A stretch of DNA of 7,075 bases from Lentisphaerota bacterium (GTDB lineage Bacteria; Verrucomicrobiota; Lentisphaeria; Oligosphaerales; PUNB01): NCBI GenBank assembly GCA_003552565.1, contig PUNB01000133.1, forward strand, positions 1 through 7,075, read 5' to 3'. A model generated the notes under the pieces. That model was given only the letters and a program-made list of their open reading frames with translations. It ran no database searches and was not told the DNA's origin. The translations under genes were made by a program, and so were the position numbers. This document shows, in pieces, positions 1-6,650 of this stretch. The stretch's first letter is position 1. Every line of letters starts with the position of its first letter.

Positions 1-56
1 CCCACACTTCGTCCCCCCACTTCGTCCCCCCAAACTTCGTCTTTTACACTTCGCCC
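1..56. repeat. C-rich short tandem repeat, about four units, probably cut by the window edge
   Basis: Two perfect adjacent copies of the 13-base unit ACTTCGTCCCCCC lie at 6-18 and 19-31. Two decayed copies follow: ACTTCGTC at 34-41, with its C-tract replaced by TTTTAC, and ACTTCGCCC at 48-56. Unit starts are 13, 15 and 14 bases apart. Bases 1-5 (CCCAC) could be the tail of an earlier unit, so the array may extend left. It lies outside any open frame I can support and ends about 110 bases before the first gene. On the minus strand the unit reads GGGGGGACGAAGT. What it does is unknown; it could be a remnant of an intergenic repeat family or slippage-prone simple sequence. Confidence 0.8.
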
Positions 57-156
57 AGCGCATTTTCCGTGTTGTTTTACGAATAATTGCCGGTGAACTG
101 ATCTGACCAAATTTGAAATTATTCTTTTGCTGATAATAGTAAATTCAATCTTATTG

Positions 157-162
157 GGTGAT
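157..162 (+). promoter_or_regulatory. Ribosome binding site that sets the ATG 168 start
   Basis: GGTGAT is complementary to the anti-Shine-Dalgarno end of 16S rRNA (the GGTGAT part of AGGAGGTGAT) and ends 5 bases before ATG 168. An in-frame TTG at 162 would overlap this site, so the ATG is the better start. This is the best ribosome-binding match among the genes of the window. Confidence 0.5.
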
Positions 163-167
163 TGATT

Positions 168-2294
168 ATGCCGGTATTTTTAGCACCAATATTTCTCGCG
201 GCGGCGGCGGCAGTGCTTATTCCGCTGGCGCTGCATCTTTTGCGTCTGCGTCGGCCGCCGGTTTTACCTTTCAGCGCCATCCAGTTTTTAAGACAGGCGG
301 ATGTTCGCACTCGGCGGGCACGGCGTCTGGAGAACCTTCTCCTGCTTCTGCTGCGCTCTCTGATTATCCTTTTACTGGTACTGGCTTTCGCCATGCCGGT
401 CTTTGATTACGCCGGCACCTTCGGCGGCGACAGGCGGACTTTAGTTTTGATCTTCGATGCCGGCGCCGGCATGCGCATGGCTGGCGATGAAGAAAATGAA
501 GCTCTATTCGCGAAAGCCCGGGAGTGGGGTTTGGACTTGCTAAACACACTTGAACGAGGCGACAGGGCGGCAATTCTAAAGACCGGCTCCCCGGAAAAAA
601 GCGCCTGGAAGATATTTCCGCCAGCCTCCGATCATGATCGGGCAAGAGAGAGATTGACAACCATGGAACCAGAATTCGGCAGAGCCAGTCCGGATGTTCT
701 ATGCGGCCAATTGCCGCGCCGGCTGGAGGAACTGGGGAGATCAACCGATGATCGATTTGAAATACATGTTTTCAGCGACTTTCAAGCCCATAAATGGCGA
801 ACCGACCGCCTGGCGGAGGCAGCGGAAAACCTTGAAGACCACAACCTGTTTTTTCTGAACCTGCTGCGTCCGGAACTGTCAGCCAACGCCGGTATTATAG
901 AGGCTGATTTTTCTCCCGCGGTTGTTTATTCCGAGGAAGGCACGCTGCGGGCGCGACCAACAGTGCGGACGGGTGGAGATTTCAGCGGGGATGTCCGTCT
1001 GCGATTATTTCTTCAAGACAGCGAAAAACACAGCGTTTCCATTCTGCCGCGTCCGGGAGAAACTAAAGAAACTGTTCTCAGTGGCGGTTTTCGAACTGAC
1101 AACCGCGAACTTACCGGCCGTCTGAAGCTGGACGCGGATGACATGATGCGTGAAGATAATTATTTTTATTTTTCATTGCCGCGCGAAGAACAAATAGAGG
1201 TCACCTTAATAACGACGACAGGGGAAAATACTGAGATCAACGACGGCCGCCTTTTTCTGCAGCGGGCGCTGACACCGAGAATGGGAGAAGATGGTCTATT
1301 TAAAGTCAACAGCGTAAGCGCAGCCGAGTTTTCCACGGGCGAAACTGACGCTACGGCACCGATAACCATCCTTTACGGTTACGACATACTGGACAGCCGG
1401 GCCGTGCATCGTTTGCGTGAAGGAATTGAAAACGGCTCCCGCATCATTGTTTTTCCTCGACGGGAAGATAACGATGTCGAACTGCCGACCGAACTTGGCG
1501 GCTGGCGCGAGCTGCAAGTGGAAACTCGACAGCACGAGCGCATGACCATGAAAGATATTATCCCCATGGAAGATTCGGATACCGCCGTGCAAGCCGATAT
1601 ATCCCGAGCACTGCCTTTTTCCCTGCAGGCCGGCACACGCCGTCGGCTGCATTTCAGCGGCCTGCCGCCGGAAGCGGAAACAGTGTTCACATATAAAGAC
1701 GGTTCCCCGTTTATCTGGAGTGCCCCCGTCGGCGAAGGCAGGGTATGGTTCGCGACTCTCCCGATAGACAGAGAAATCTCCGACTGGCCTTTATCTCCTT
1801 CTTTTCTGGTTACTCTGCGGGAAATCATTAACCACTCCCTGCGCCAGAGAGAACAGGAGATGTCCATGATGACCCGAATTGGCTCTCCAATGTATCTTAA
1901 CTGGCCGACTGATACCCTGCTTATCGAAGACGCTGAACTGATATCGCCCGCGGGAGAAAGCAGGCAGCTGCAACTGGAAAGGCGCCATCCAAATCAACCT
2001 TTTACAGTGGAAGGTTTCAATACGCCGGGTTTTTACACTTTGCGTGCAGAGGGCATGGAAAGAAAAATTGCGGCAAACCTGCCCTCGGAGGAAATAAACT
2101 TTGATTACCTCGCAAAAAACGAACTGACCTCCGGGCTGCCGGCTGAGAGAACTCGAATTTCCGAAAATACCCAGGAAACGCTCCAGCACCTGGAACTGCT
2201 TGACCGCGGGCGGACTCTATGGCCATGGCTGCTGCTGGCGGCGTTTTTCCTGCTCGCGGTGGAAGAAATCGCGGCGAATCGCAAGACAAACTGA
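168..2294 (+). CDS. BatA-like membrane protein with degenerate VWA domain and GATase1-like region
   Basis: The 708-residue product begins with the BatA/aerotolerance-type N-terminal module: a hydrophobic helix at about 4-24, the basic stretch HLLRLRRPP with the following conserved block to about 42, and a second helix at about 57-78. A VWA-like fold follows (about 90-230), opening with LVLIFDAGAGM (D97) and closing with VFSDFQ (S203, D204). The usual DxSxS metal site reads DAGAG, so both serines are glycine, and the middle threonine position (around GRASPD, 171-176) is also not conserved; metal binding is probably lost. Residues about 343-540 resemble the inactive GATase1-like domain of such proteins (ITILYGYDILDS, then ENGSRIIVFP). 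A beta-rich stretch ending TPGFYTLR (619-626) precedes a C-terminal helix at about 684-700. The bulk between helices 2 and 3 is expected outside the cytoplasm. Family members often sit beside MoxR ATPase and DUF58 genes, which are not visible here. The exact role is unknown. ATG 168 is preferred over TTG 162. Confidence 0.88.
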   Translation: MPVFLAPIFLAAAAAVLIPLALHLLRLRRPPVLPFSAIQFLRQADVRTRRARRLENLLLLLLRSLIILLLVLAFAMPVFDYAGTFGGDRRTLVLIFDAGAGMRMAGDEENEALFAKAREWGLDLLNTLERGDRAAILKTGSPEKSAWKIFPPASDHDRARERLTTMEPEFGRASPDVLCGQLPRRLEELGRSTDDRFEIHVFSDFQAHKWRTDRLAEAAENLEDHNLFFLNLLRPELSANAGIIEADFSPAVVYSEEGTLRARPTVRTGGDFSGDVRLRLFLQDSEKHSVSILPRPGETKETVLSGGFRTDNRELTGRLKLDADDMMREDNYFYFSLPREEQIEVTLITTTGENTEINDGRLFLQRALTPRMGEDGLFKVNSVSAAEFSTGETDATAPITILYGYDILDSRAVHRLREGIENGSRIIVFPRREDNDVELPTELGGWRELQVETRQHERMTMKDIIPMEDSDTAVQADISRALPFSLQAGTRRRLHFSGLPPEAETVFTYKDGSPFIWSAPVGEGRVWFATLPIDREISDWPLSPSFLVTLREIINHSLRQREQEMSMMTRIGSPMYLNWPTDTLLIEDAELISPAGESRQLQLERRHPNQPFTVEGFNTPGFYTLRAEGMERKIAANLPSEEINFDYLAKNELTSGLPAERTRISENTQETLQHLELLDRGRTLWPWLLLAAFFLLAVEEIAANRKTN

Positions 2295-2305
2295 ATTCGC
2301 TAATT

Positions 2306-4525
2306 ATGACAGACCTTATAAACTGGCAATTTTATCCGGTACTCCCCCTGCCCTTGCTGGCAATGCTGCTGCTTTTTTTTCTCTGGCTGAACTGGCGGAC
2401 TGTAAGCAGAAGCAGTGTGCCGAAAAGGCGGGCGATTTTATTCCGGGGCTTGCGAACGGCGGCTTTGTTTTTCCTCTTCTGGCTGCTTTTACAACCCGAA
2501 CGACGCATCACCGAAGAGGAAACCGAACTGCCGGCGCTGGCGGTGGCGGTGGATGCTTCCGTCAGCATGAATGAAAAACTTGGCGATAATCCGCGATCAA
2601 GAGCGGAAAATGCCAAGCGATTTCTTGAATCATCCGAATTCGATCGGCAAGCGTCAGATTATCGTTTGTTTATGTTTGAGCTGCATCATCAGCCGCGCCA
2701 GACGGAATTATCCACTGACAATCTGCAATTCGATCAGCCCGGCACCGATCTTTACAACGGAGTGCATGAAATCACGGAGAGGCTGCGGCATGAAAACCTT
2801 GCCGCCATCGTGCTGCTGACGGACGGACTGGATGATTCAGAGCAAGGAACCAGCGGGCGAAATTTCGCTCTGCCGCTGCTGATTCCGGAACTCGAAAAAG
2901 AGTTCGATCCTGAAAAAGAAGAAAGGCCGGAGGATATTTATCTGGCGCGAGTAAACCATCCGGAAAAGGCGACCGCGGGATGGCGGACAGAGATCGAGGC
3001 TATGATTCATCGTCGCGGGCGTGAACAGACGGAACTGGAGGCGGTGTTGTTTCGTAACGGCGATGAATGGGAAAGACAAAACATTACTTTTGCCGAGAAC
3101 GAGGTGTTTCAACGCGTAACTTTTTCCGTGACCCCGGAACGGACGGGAAGAATGCGGCTGACAGTGGATCTGGAGCTGCCGGAGGGAGTTGAGAGTCGAC
3201 GTTCGCACCAGGAACTGGTGCTGGATGTGCAGGAAAGCCGAAAAAAAATCCTCTACCTGGAAGGAATTCCAAGATGGGAATTCCGCTTCCTGCGACGAGC
3301 CCTGCAGGCTGAAGATAAGTTCGAGCTGACCGCCCTGGTGCGGGGGACGGACGGAAGGTATATTGCCTTTGATCAAAGGGAAGAGGGCTATGTCTCTATT
3401 GAGATCAGTCAATTGCTAAAAGAAGGGCTTAACGAATATGGAATGGTGATTCTTGGCAATTTGGACAAATCTTCGCTTCCTGACTCCATGGGGGAAAAAC
3501 TGATGGAATTTGTCGGAGAGGAAGGAGGCGGTCTGCTTTTCCTCGGCGGTTCCAATGCTTACGGAACAGGAGGATTGCTCGCCATCGAGGAATTGGCGGC
3601 TATGGCGCCGGCGACTCCTGAAGAAGGAGCCTCTCTGGATGAAGGACGCTTCCAGGCGGAATTTGCGGCGGCCGGAAGAACACACCCGGTACTGCGGGGA
3701 TTTCCGGGATTAATCAGAACACCCCATCTTCTCAGCCTGTGGCGACCGATGCGGCCGCATCCGATGGCAACGGTGCTTCTGGAGACACCCGCCGGGGAAC
3801 CGGCGGCGGCGACAAGACGCTATGGCGGCGGCAGGGTGGGAGCTTTTTACAGTGATTCATTCTGGCGTTGGCAGCTGGCGGGGGATCCTCTTGAGGAAGA
3901 AGAAAAAAGTCTTTATGCAGCCTTGATTTCCCGTTTGACCGACTGGCTGATGCCGGGAGAGGGTGAGACTCCGGAAACCGACATGCCGCGTCTGACGACG
4001 GCCAAGGCTGAATATGATATCGGAGAGGAAATCACCGTCGGAGCCCTGGGGTTTCAGCCGCCGGAGGGAAATGGAGATTTTGCCGCCGCTGTCACTGGGC
4101 CGGCAGAAGAGATATCTGTGCCGCTGGCGCTGGCGGAAATAGGAGGGGATGTCGGCCTGTCCCGGCGGTTAACCGGCTGGCGAGGCCGCTTCACACCAGA
4201 GAAAGAGGGCCTGCATGAGATACGAGCACTATGCCCGGCAGGAGGCGGAGAGGCCGAGACTGTGGTTTTTGTGCGCGACCCGGCGGCGGAGACCGTGGGC
4301 CTTCCAATAGCACGTCGGAAATTACAGCGATGGGCCGAGAACAGCGGCGGTATGTTCGCCGCCGTTGACAACTGGGAAAAACTGTGGAACGGCCTGGAGT
4401 ACGTCCCTCGACAAAGAGAAACTGTCCATGAATATACATTATGGCACTCCTGGACTTGGCTGCTCCTGATAATCGCTCTGCTTTCAATCGAGTGGTGGCT
4501 GCGCCGCCGCTCAGGATTGGCCTGA
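2306..4525 (+). CDS. Membrane-anchored VWA protein with intact MIDAS and GATase1-like domain
   Basis: The 739-residue product has helices at about 9-29 and 50-63, then a VWA domain (about 76-210) with a complete MIDAS: DASVS at 83-87, T147 in GTDLY, and D173 in LLTDGLDD. It should therefore bind a divalent metal and a protein ligand. A beta domain (about 215-310) leads into a GATase1-like domain (about 313-550) with the hallmarks ILYLEGIPRWEFRFLRRAL, GMVILGNLD (379-386) and GGLLFLGGSNAYG (408-420). The usual catalytic cysteine is not at the nucleophile turn, so amidotransferase activity is unlikely. A second beta domain (about 560-660) and a helix at about 714-730 with a basic tail RRRSG end the protein. 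It starts 11 bases after the previous stop, with no good Shine-Dalgarno sequence, which suggests translational coupling. An ATG at 2219 is in frame but lies inside the upstream gene, and the residues it would add are not hydrophobic or family-like. The partner gene encodes the same architecture with a broken metal site. Precise function unknown. Confidence 0.9.
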   Translation: MTDLINWQFYPVLPLPLLAMLLLFFLWLNWRTVSRSSVPKRRAILFRGLRTAALFFLFWLLLQPERRITEEETELPALAVAVDASVSMNEKLGDNPRSRAENAKRFLESSEFDRQASDYRLFMFELHHQPRQTELSTDNLQFDQPGTDLYNGVHEITERLRHENLAAIVLLTDGLDDSEQGTSGRNFALPLLIPELEKEFDPEKEERPEDIYLARVNHPEKATAGWRTEIEAMIHRRGREQTELEAVLFRNGDEWERQNITFAENEVFQRVTFSVTPERTGRMRLTVDLELPEGVESRRSHQELVLDVQESRKKILYLEGIPRWEFRFLRRALQAEDKFELTALVRGTDGRYIAFDQREEGYVSIEISQLLKEGLNEYGMVILGNLDKSSLPDSMGEKLMEFVGEEGGGLLFLGGSNAYGTGGLLAIEELAAMAPATPEEGASLDEGRFQAEFAAAGRTHPVLRGFPGLIRTPHLLSLWRPMRPHPMATVLLETPAGEPAAATRRYGGGRVGAFYSDSFWRWQLAGDPLEEEEKSLYAALISRLTDWLMPGEGETPETDMPRLTTAKAEYDIGEEITVGALGFQPPEGNGDFAAAVTGPAEEISVPLALAEIGGDVGLSRRLTGWRGRFTPEKEGLHEIRALCPAGGGEAETVVFVRDPAAETVGLPIARRKLQRWAENSGGMFAAVDNWEKLWNGLEYVPRQRETVHEYTLWHSWTWLLLIIALLSIEWWLRRRSGLA

Positions 4526-4530
4526 TGTCG

Positions 4531-4569
4531 GTGCCGCCGGCGCAGATGATTGCTTTTTCGTTTTTATTT
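4531..4569 (+). terminator. Possible weak rho-independent terminator after the VWA gene pair
   Basis: A small GC-rich hairpin can form from GTGCC (4531-4535) and GGCGC (4539-4543) with a three-base loop and one G-U pair. It starts 6 bases after the stop codon. A T-rich run (4553-4569, CTTTTTCGTTTTTATTT on the coding strand) follows about 9 bases downstream. The stem is short and the gap to the T-run is longer than ideal, so this is tentative. Confidence 0.3.
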
Positions 4570-4600
4570 ACCCAAATCAGGCAATGCGCGAAATGGGTAA
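4568..4600. repeat. Inverted repeat TTACCCA / TGGGTAA in the intergenic gap
   Basis: The 7-base arms at 4568-4574 and 4594-4600 are perfect reverse complements separated by 19 bases. The arms lie in the 179-base gap before the Omp85 gene. The rest of the gap (4601-4704) holds no supported gene or convincing promoter. The arms could be a dimer-binding operator or a loose RNA stem. A perfect 7-base pair at such spacing can also arise by chance. Confidence 0.4.
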
Positions 4601-4704
4601 TTATGAGCTTGAGGTCGTGAATATTTGTGCGATTTTAGTCAACGGCGTGTGGCTGTGGAAGACGAAGTTTCATACAAGTATATTACGCTTTATGGAAAAA
4701 TTGA

Positions 4705-6018
4705 ATGACCAGTCATAATTCATGCTTTAAATTATTAATGATTTCCATTATATGGGGATGTTGTTTTTTTTCGAGCGCGGTTTTTGCGGACGACAAACAG
4801 CCGAACGTGATCAAACAGATAATCTTCAAAGGCAATCGAATTACCCGGGAGACGGTTTTACGCCAAGAACTGCCTTTCAGCGAGGGCGCGGAGCTCGACA
4901 AAGAAAAAGTTGAAGACGGACGGCAGGCCATTATGAGCCTGGGGCTGTTTCAGGATGTGGAGGCGGAAGTTAAGATTGAAAATGACAGTGCCCGCGTGAT
5001 TTATCGCGTCAAAGAAAAGTATTATTTTTATCCACTTCCCCGATTCAGCCGCAATTCCGATGGCGACATTCGTTACGGAGCTGAATTGCGATGGGATAAT
5101 CTATTGGGACTCAATCAGCGTTTACGTTTTATCGGCGAACTGGAAGAAGCGGCCAGCGATATAAGTCGAAAACGTTCTCGCCGTCTCCGGCTGCGTTACG
5201 ATATTCCCCGGATTCCCGGCACTGACTGGGGGCTTAACCTTTCCCTGCAAAACGATGTTTCCGCCGAATCGGCTTCCGACGACGGTCTCATTGATGAACA
5301 CGACCAGGATTCCCGAGAGATCAATCTAACCGTCAGCCGCTGGCTTACCGAGGGCAGCGCCAACCGAGGATGGCGGATTTCTCTGGGTTTTTTACGTGAA
5401 GAAAGACGGCATTCAGGCGGATATCCCGAAGCGCGGGTGCCGGAAGACGGAGTCGATTCGGCATTGACCGCCGGGCTCACCAACCGGCAGGTCCTGGACA
5501 AAGGCACTCATCGGGAAGGATTTGAATATGGAGCTGAAGCGCAGGCGGGCGGCAAGTGGCTGGGAGGGTCGAGCGACCGCCAGCAGGTGAACTTTTTCCA
5601 TAGAGCCTATCGTCCCTTGGAAACGTCCGGCTCAGTACCATCCAATTTCAATTATCAAGTCCGCTTCGGTATTGCCGGGGGCAGAGCTTTTGGGGGGCAG
5701 CCATTCTCCCTCGGCGGCAGCGGCAGTTTGCGCGGCTATACACGTAATTATCGCCATGGAAATTTATTTTTGCTTTTGAATACTGAATACTTACGGCCGC
5801 TTTTCAACACCCGCTGGCTCCGCGGGGTTGTCTTCGCCGACCTGGGGGGCGCCTGGAAGGAACGGCGAATAAAGGCCGACCATCTGCACTTCGGAACCGG
5901 TGCGGGACTGCGAATTCATGTGCGCTGGTTAGTCGAGACCGATCTCAGACTGGACTGCGCCTACGGTGTCGATTCCGGCGATATCCGCTTCTACGCCGGC
6001 ACTTCACATACTTTTTGA
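4705..6018 (+). CDS. Compact Omp85/BamA-family outer-membrane protein with one POTRA domain
   Basis: The 437-residue product has a signal peptide (K9, hydrophobic 10-27, likely cleavage after AVFA at 28). One POTRA domain spans about 34-105: VIKQIIFKGN, then the helix to IMSLGLFQDV (77-86), and the closing strand VIYRVKEK. The rest is a transmembrane barrel of about 330 residues. It opens with YGAELRWDNLLGLNQ (124-138), carries the family's conserved loop-6 motif GGSGSLRGY (337-345), and ends in an aromatic outer-membrane signature with F437 last. Family members insert or translocate proteins at the outer membrane. BamA has five POTRA domains, TamA three and FhaC two; one is the number in Sam50 and PlpD-like proteins. 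With no exported partner protein encoded next to it, the substrate is unknown. ATG 4705 keeps a basic residue in the signal peptide; ATG 4738 would remove it. Only a weak GGA lies 8 bases upstream. It is probably transcribed separately from the VWA pair. Confidence 0.92.
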   Translation: MTSHNSCFKLLMISIIWGCCFFSSAVFADDKQPNVIKQIIFKGNRITRETVLRQELPFSEGAELDKEKVEDGRQAIMSLGLFQDVEAEVKIENDSARVIYRVKEKYYFYPLPRFSRNSDGDIRYGAELRWDNLLGLNQRLRFIGELEEAASDISRKRSRRLRLRYDIPRIPGTDWGLNLSLQNDVSAESASDDGLIDEHDQDSREINLTVSRWLTEGSANRGWRISLGFLREERRHSGGYPEARVPEDGVDSALTAGLTNRQVLDKGTHREGFEYGAEAQAGGKWLGGSSDRQQVNFFHRAYRPLETSGSVPSNFNYQVRFGIAGGRAFGGQPFSLGGSGSLRGYTRNYRHGNLFLLLNTEYLRPLFNTRWLRGVVFADLGGAWKERRIKADHLHFGTGAGLRIHVRWLVETDLRLDCAYGVDSGDIRFYAGTSHTF

Positions 6019-6041
6019 CGCTTTGTAAAATAATTTATAAG
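6015..6041 (+). promoter_or_regulatory. Possible sigma-70-like promoter for the response regulator gene
   Basis: TTGACG (6015-6020, overlapping the Omp85 stop) and TATAAG (6036-6041) each match the -35 and -10 consensus at five of six positions. The spacer is 15 bases, shorter than the usual 16-18. It would leave a leader of about 160 bases before the response regulator. Sequence match only. Confidence 0.3.
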
Positions 6042-6123
6042 CATTATCTTACTTAATCTTTGAATACAACATGCTATGTATGCTGATTTCAATCATTTTA
6101 TCTAATTCGCCCAGCCCCTGATT

Positions 6124-6150
6124 CGCGGATTCGCAAGCCCGCGCGGTTTT
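6124..6150 (+). terminator. Weak hairpin followed by a short T-run upstream of the response regulator
   Basis: CGCGG (6124-6128) can pair with CCGCG (6139-6143) around a 10-base loop, followed by CGG and TTTT (6147-6150). It overlaps a direct repeat of GATTCGC (6120-6126 and 6128-6134). It could be a weak terminator for Omp85 readthrough, or a leader structure of the response regulator transcript if the promoter at 6015 is real. The stem is short. Confidence 0.25.
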
Positions 6151-6207
6151 CCACGCATTTGGTCGGCCAGGATATTGCAAGGAAATATATTTTTTCATAA
6201 AATTCAA

Positions 6208-6603
6208 ATGAGCAACAACAACAAACAACATGATCATGATATTGTTTTTCTTGTTGAGGATGAAGATACTTTGCGGTACCTGCTCAAGAAACAGATGAGT
6301 CAACTAGGCTATGAAGTTCACGATGCGGAAAACGGGGAAGAAGCTTGGGAAAAACTCGCTGACGGCCTTAAGCCGCGGCTTCTGATCACAGATATAATCA
6401 TGCCCGGCATGAGCGGGATGGATCTGGCGGAAAAAATCCGTCGTAACCACCCGCAACTGCCGATTATCTTCATTTCAGGTTATCTGCATGATGAAAAGGT
6501 GGACTTCAACCGCTTCAGCGGCAAAGTCCATTTTCTCCGCAAACCTTTCACTTTGCGTACACTCACCGAAAAAGTTGAAGAAGTTCTTAACGACTCCGGC
6601 TGA
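6208..6603 (+). CDS. Stand-alone response regulator receiver domain protein
   Basis: The 131-residue product is a single CheY-like receiver. The acidic pocket is E17/D18 in FLVEDED, the phosphoacceptor is D62 in LLITDIIMPGMSG, the switch serine is S90 in FISGY, and the conserved lysine is K112 in LRKPF. All key residues are present, so phosphorylation is expected. There is no DNA-binding or enzymatic output domain, so it probably signals by protein contact or phosphorelay; no histidine kinase is in the window. The ISGY and FLRKPF style resembles receiver modules of hybrid sensor kinases, so it may derive from one. ATG 6208 is the likely start. A TTG at 6175 is in frame but adds non-conserved residues and has AGGA only two bases away. 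ATG 6208 itself lacks a Shine-Dalgarno sequence and has an AT-rich leader. The polar N-terminus (SNNNKQHDHD) is not part of the fold. The cardiolipin synthase gene starts 47 bases after its stop and may be co-transcribed. Confidence 0.93.
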   Translation: MSNNNKQHDHDIVFLVEDEDTLRYLLKKQMSQLGYEVHDAENGEEAWEKLADGLKPRLLITDIIMPGMSGMDLAEKIRRNHPQLPIIFISGYLHDEKVDFNRFSGKVHFLRKPFTLRTLTEKVEEVLNDSG

Positions 6604-6619
6604 AAGCAGTATAGTCACC

Positions 6620-6632
6620 GTCAGCCCCTGAC
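6620..6632 (+). repeat. Small perfect hairpin between the response regulator and cardiolipin synthase genes
   Basis: GTCAG (6620-6624) and CTGAC (6628-6632) are perfect reverse complements with a CCC loop. The hairpin sits 3 bases before the GAAGG ribosome binding site (6636-6640) of the next gene. It has no T-run, so it is not a terminator. It might modulate translation of the downstream gene, or be chance. Confidence 0.4.
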
Positions 6633-6650
6633 AGCGAAGGCCAGCCGCCA

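Noticed and set aside
113..137. Promoter TTGAAA (113-118) with GATAAT (132-137) before the first gene
   Set aside because: The spacer is only 13 bases, too short for a normal sigma-70 promoter; no better pair was found.
162..170. TTG start at 162 for the first gene
   Set aside because: It overlaps the GGTGAT ribosome binding site and adds only two residues; ATG 168 has better spacing.
119..394. Minus-strand arginine-rich open frame opposite the first gene's start
   Set aside because: It is antisense to the hydrophobic N-terminus of a well-supported gene; the low-complexity arginine/serine content is what antisense of leucine- and alanine-rich codons gives.
2219..2305. ATG 2219 as start of the second gene, overlapping the first
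   Set aside because: The 29 extra residues are a shadow of the first gene's C-terminal helix in another frame and do not look like the family's N-terminus; ATG 2306 begins right before the expected helix.
4546..4620. Small open frame of 24 codons after the second VWA gene
   Set aside because: It overlaps the hairpin/T-rich stretch, has no ribosome binding site and no recognisable features.
4707..4791. Lipoprotein signal at C19/C20 of the Omp85 protein
   Set aside because: Tryptophan precedes the glycine before the cysteine, which does not fit a lipobox, and a good signal peptidase I site AVFA follows.
50..6115. TTCGCCCAGC shared between 50-59 and 6106-6115
   Set aside because: A 10-base match between two places is expected many times by chance in 7 kb.
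6175..6207. TTG start at 6175 for the response regulator
   Set aside because: The 11 extra residues are not part of a receiver fold, and the nearby AGGA is only two bases from the TTG.
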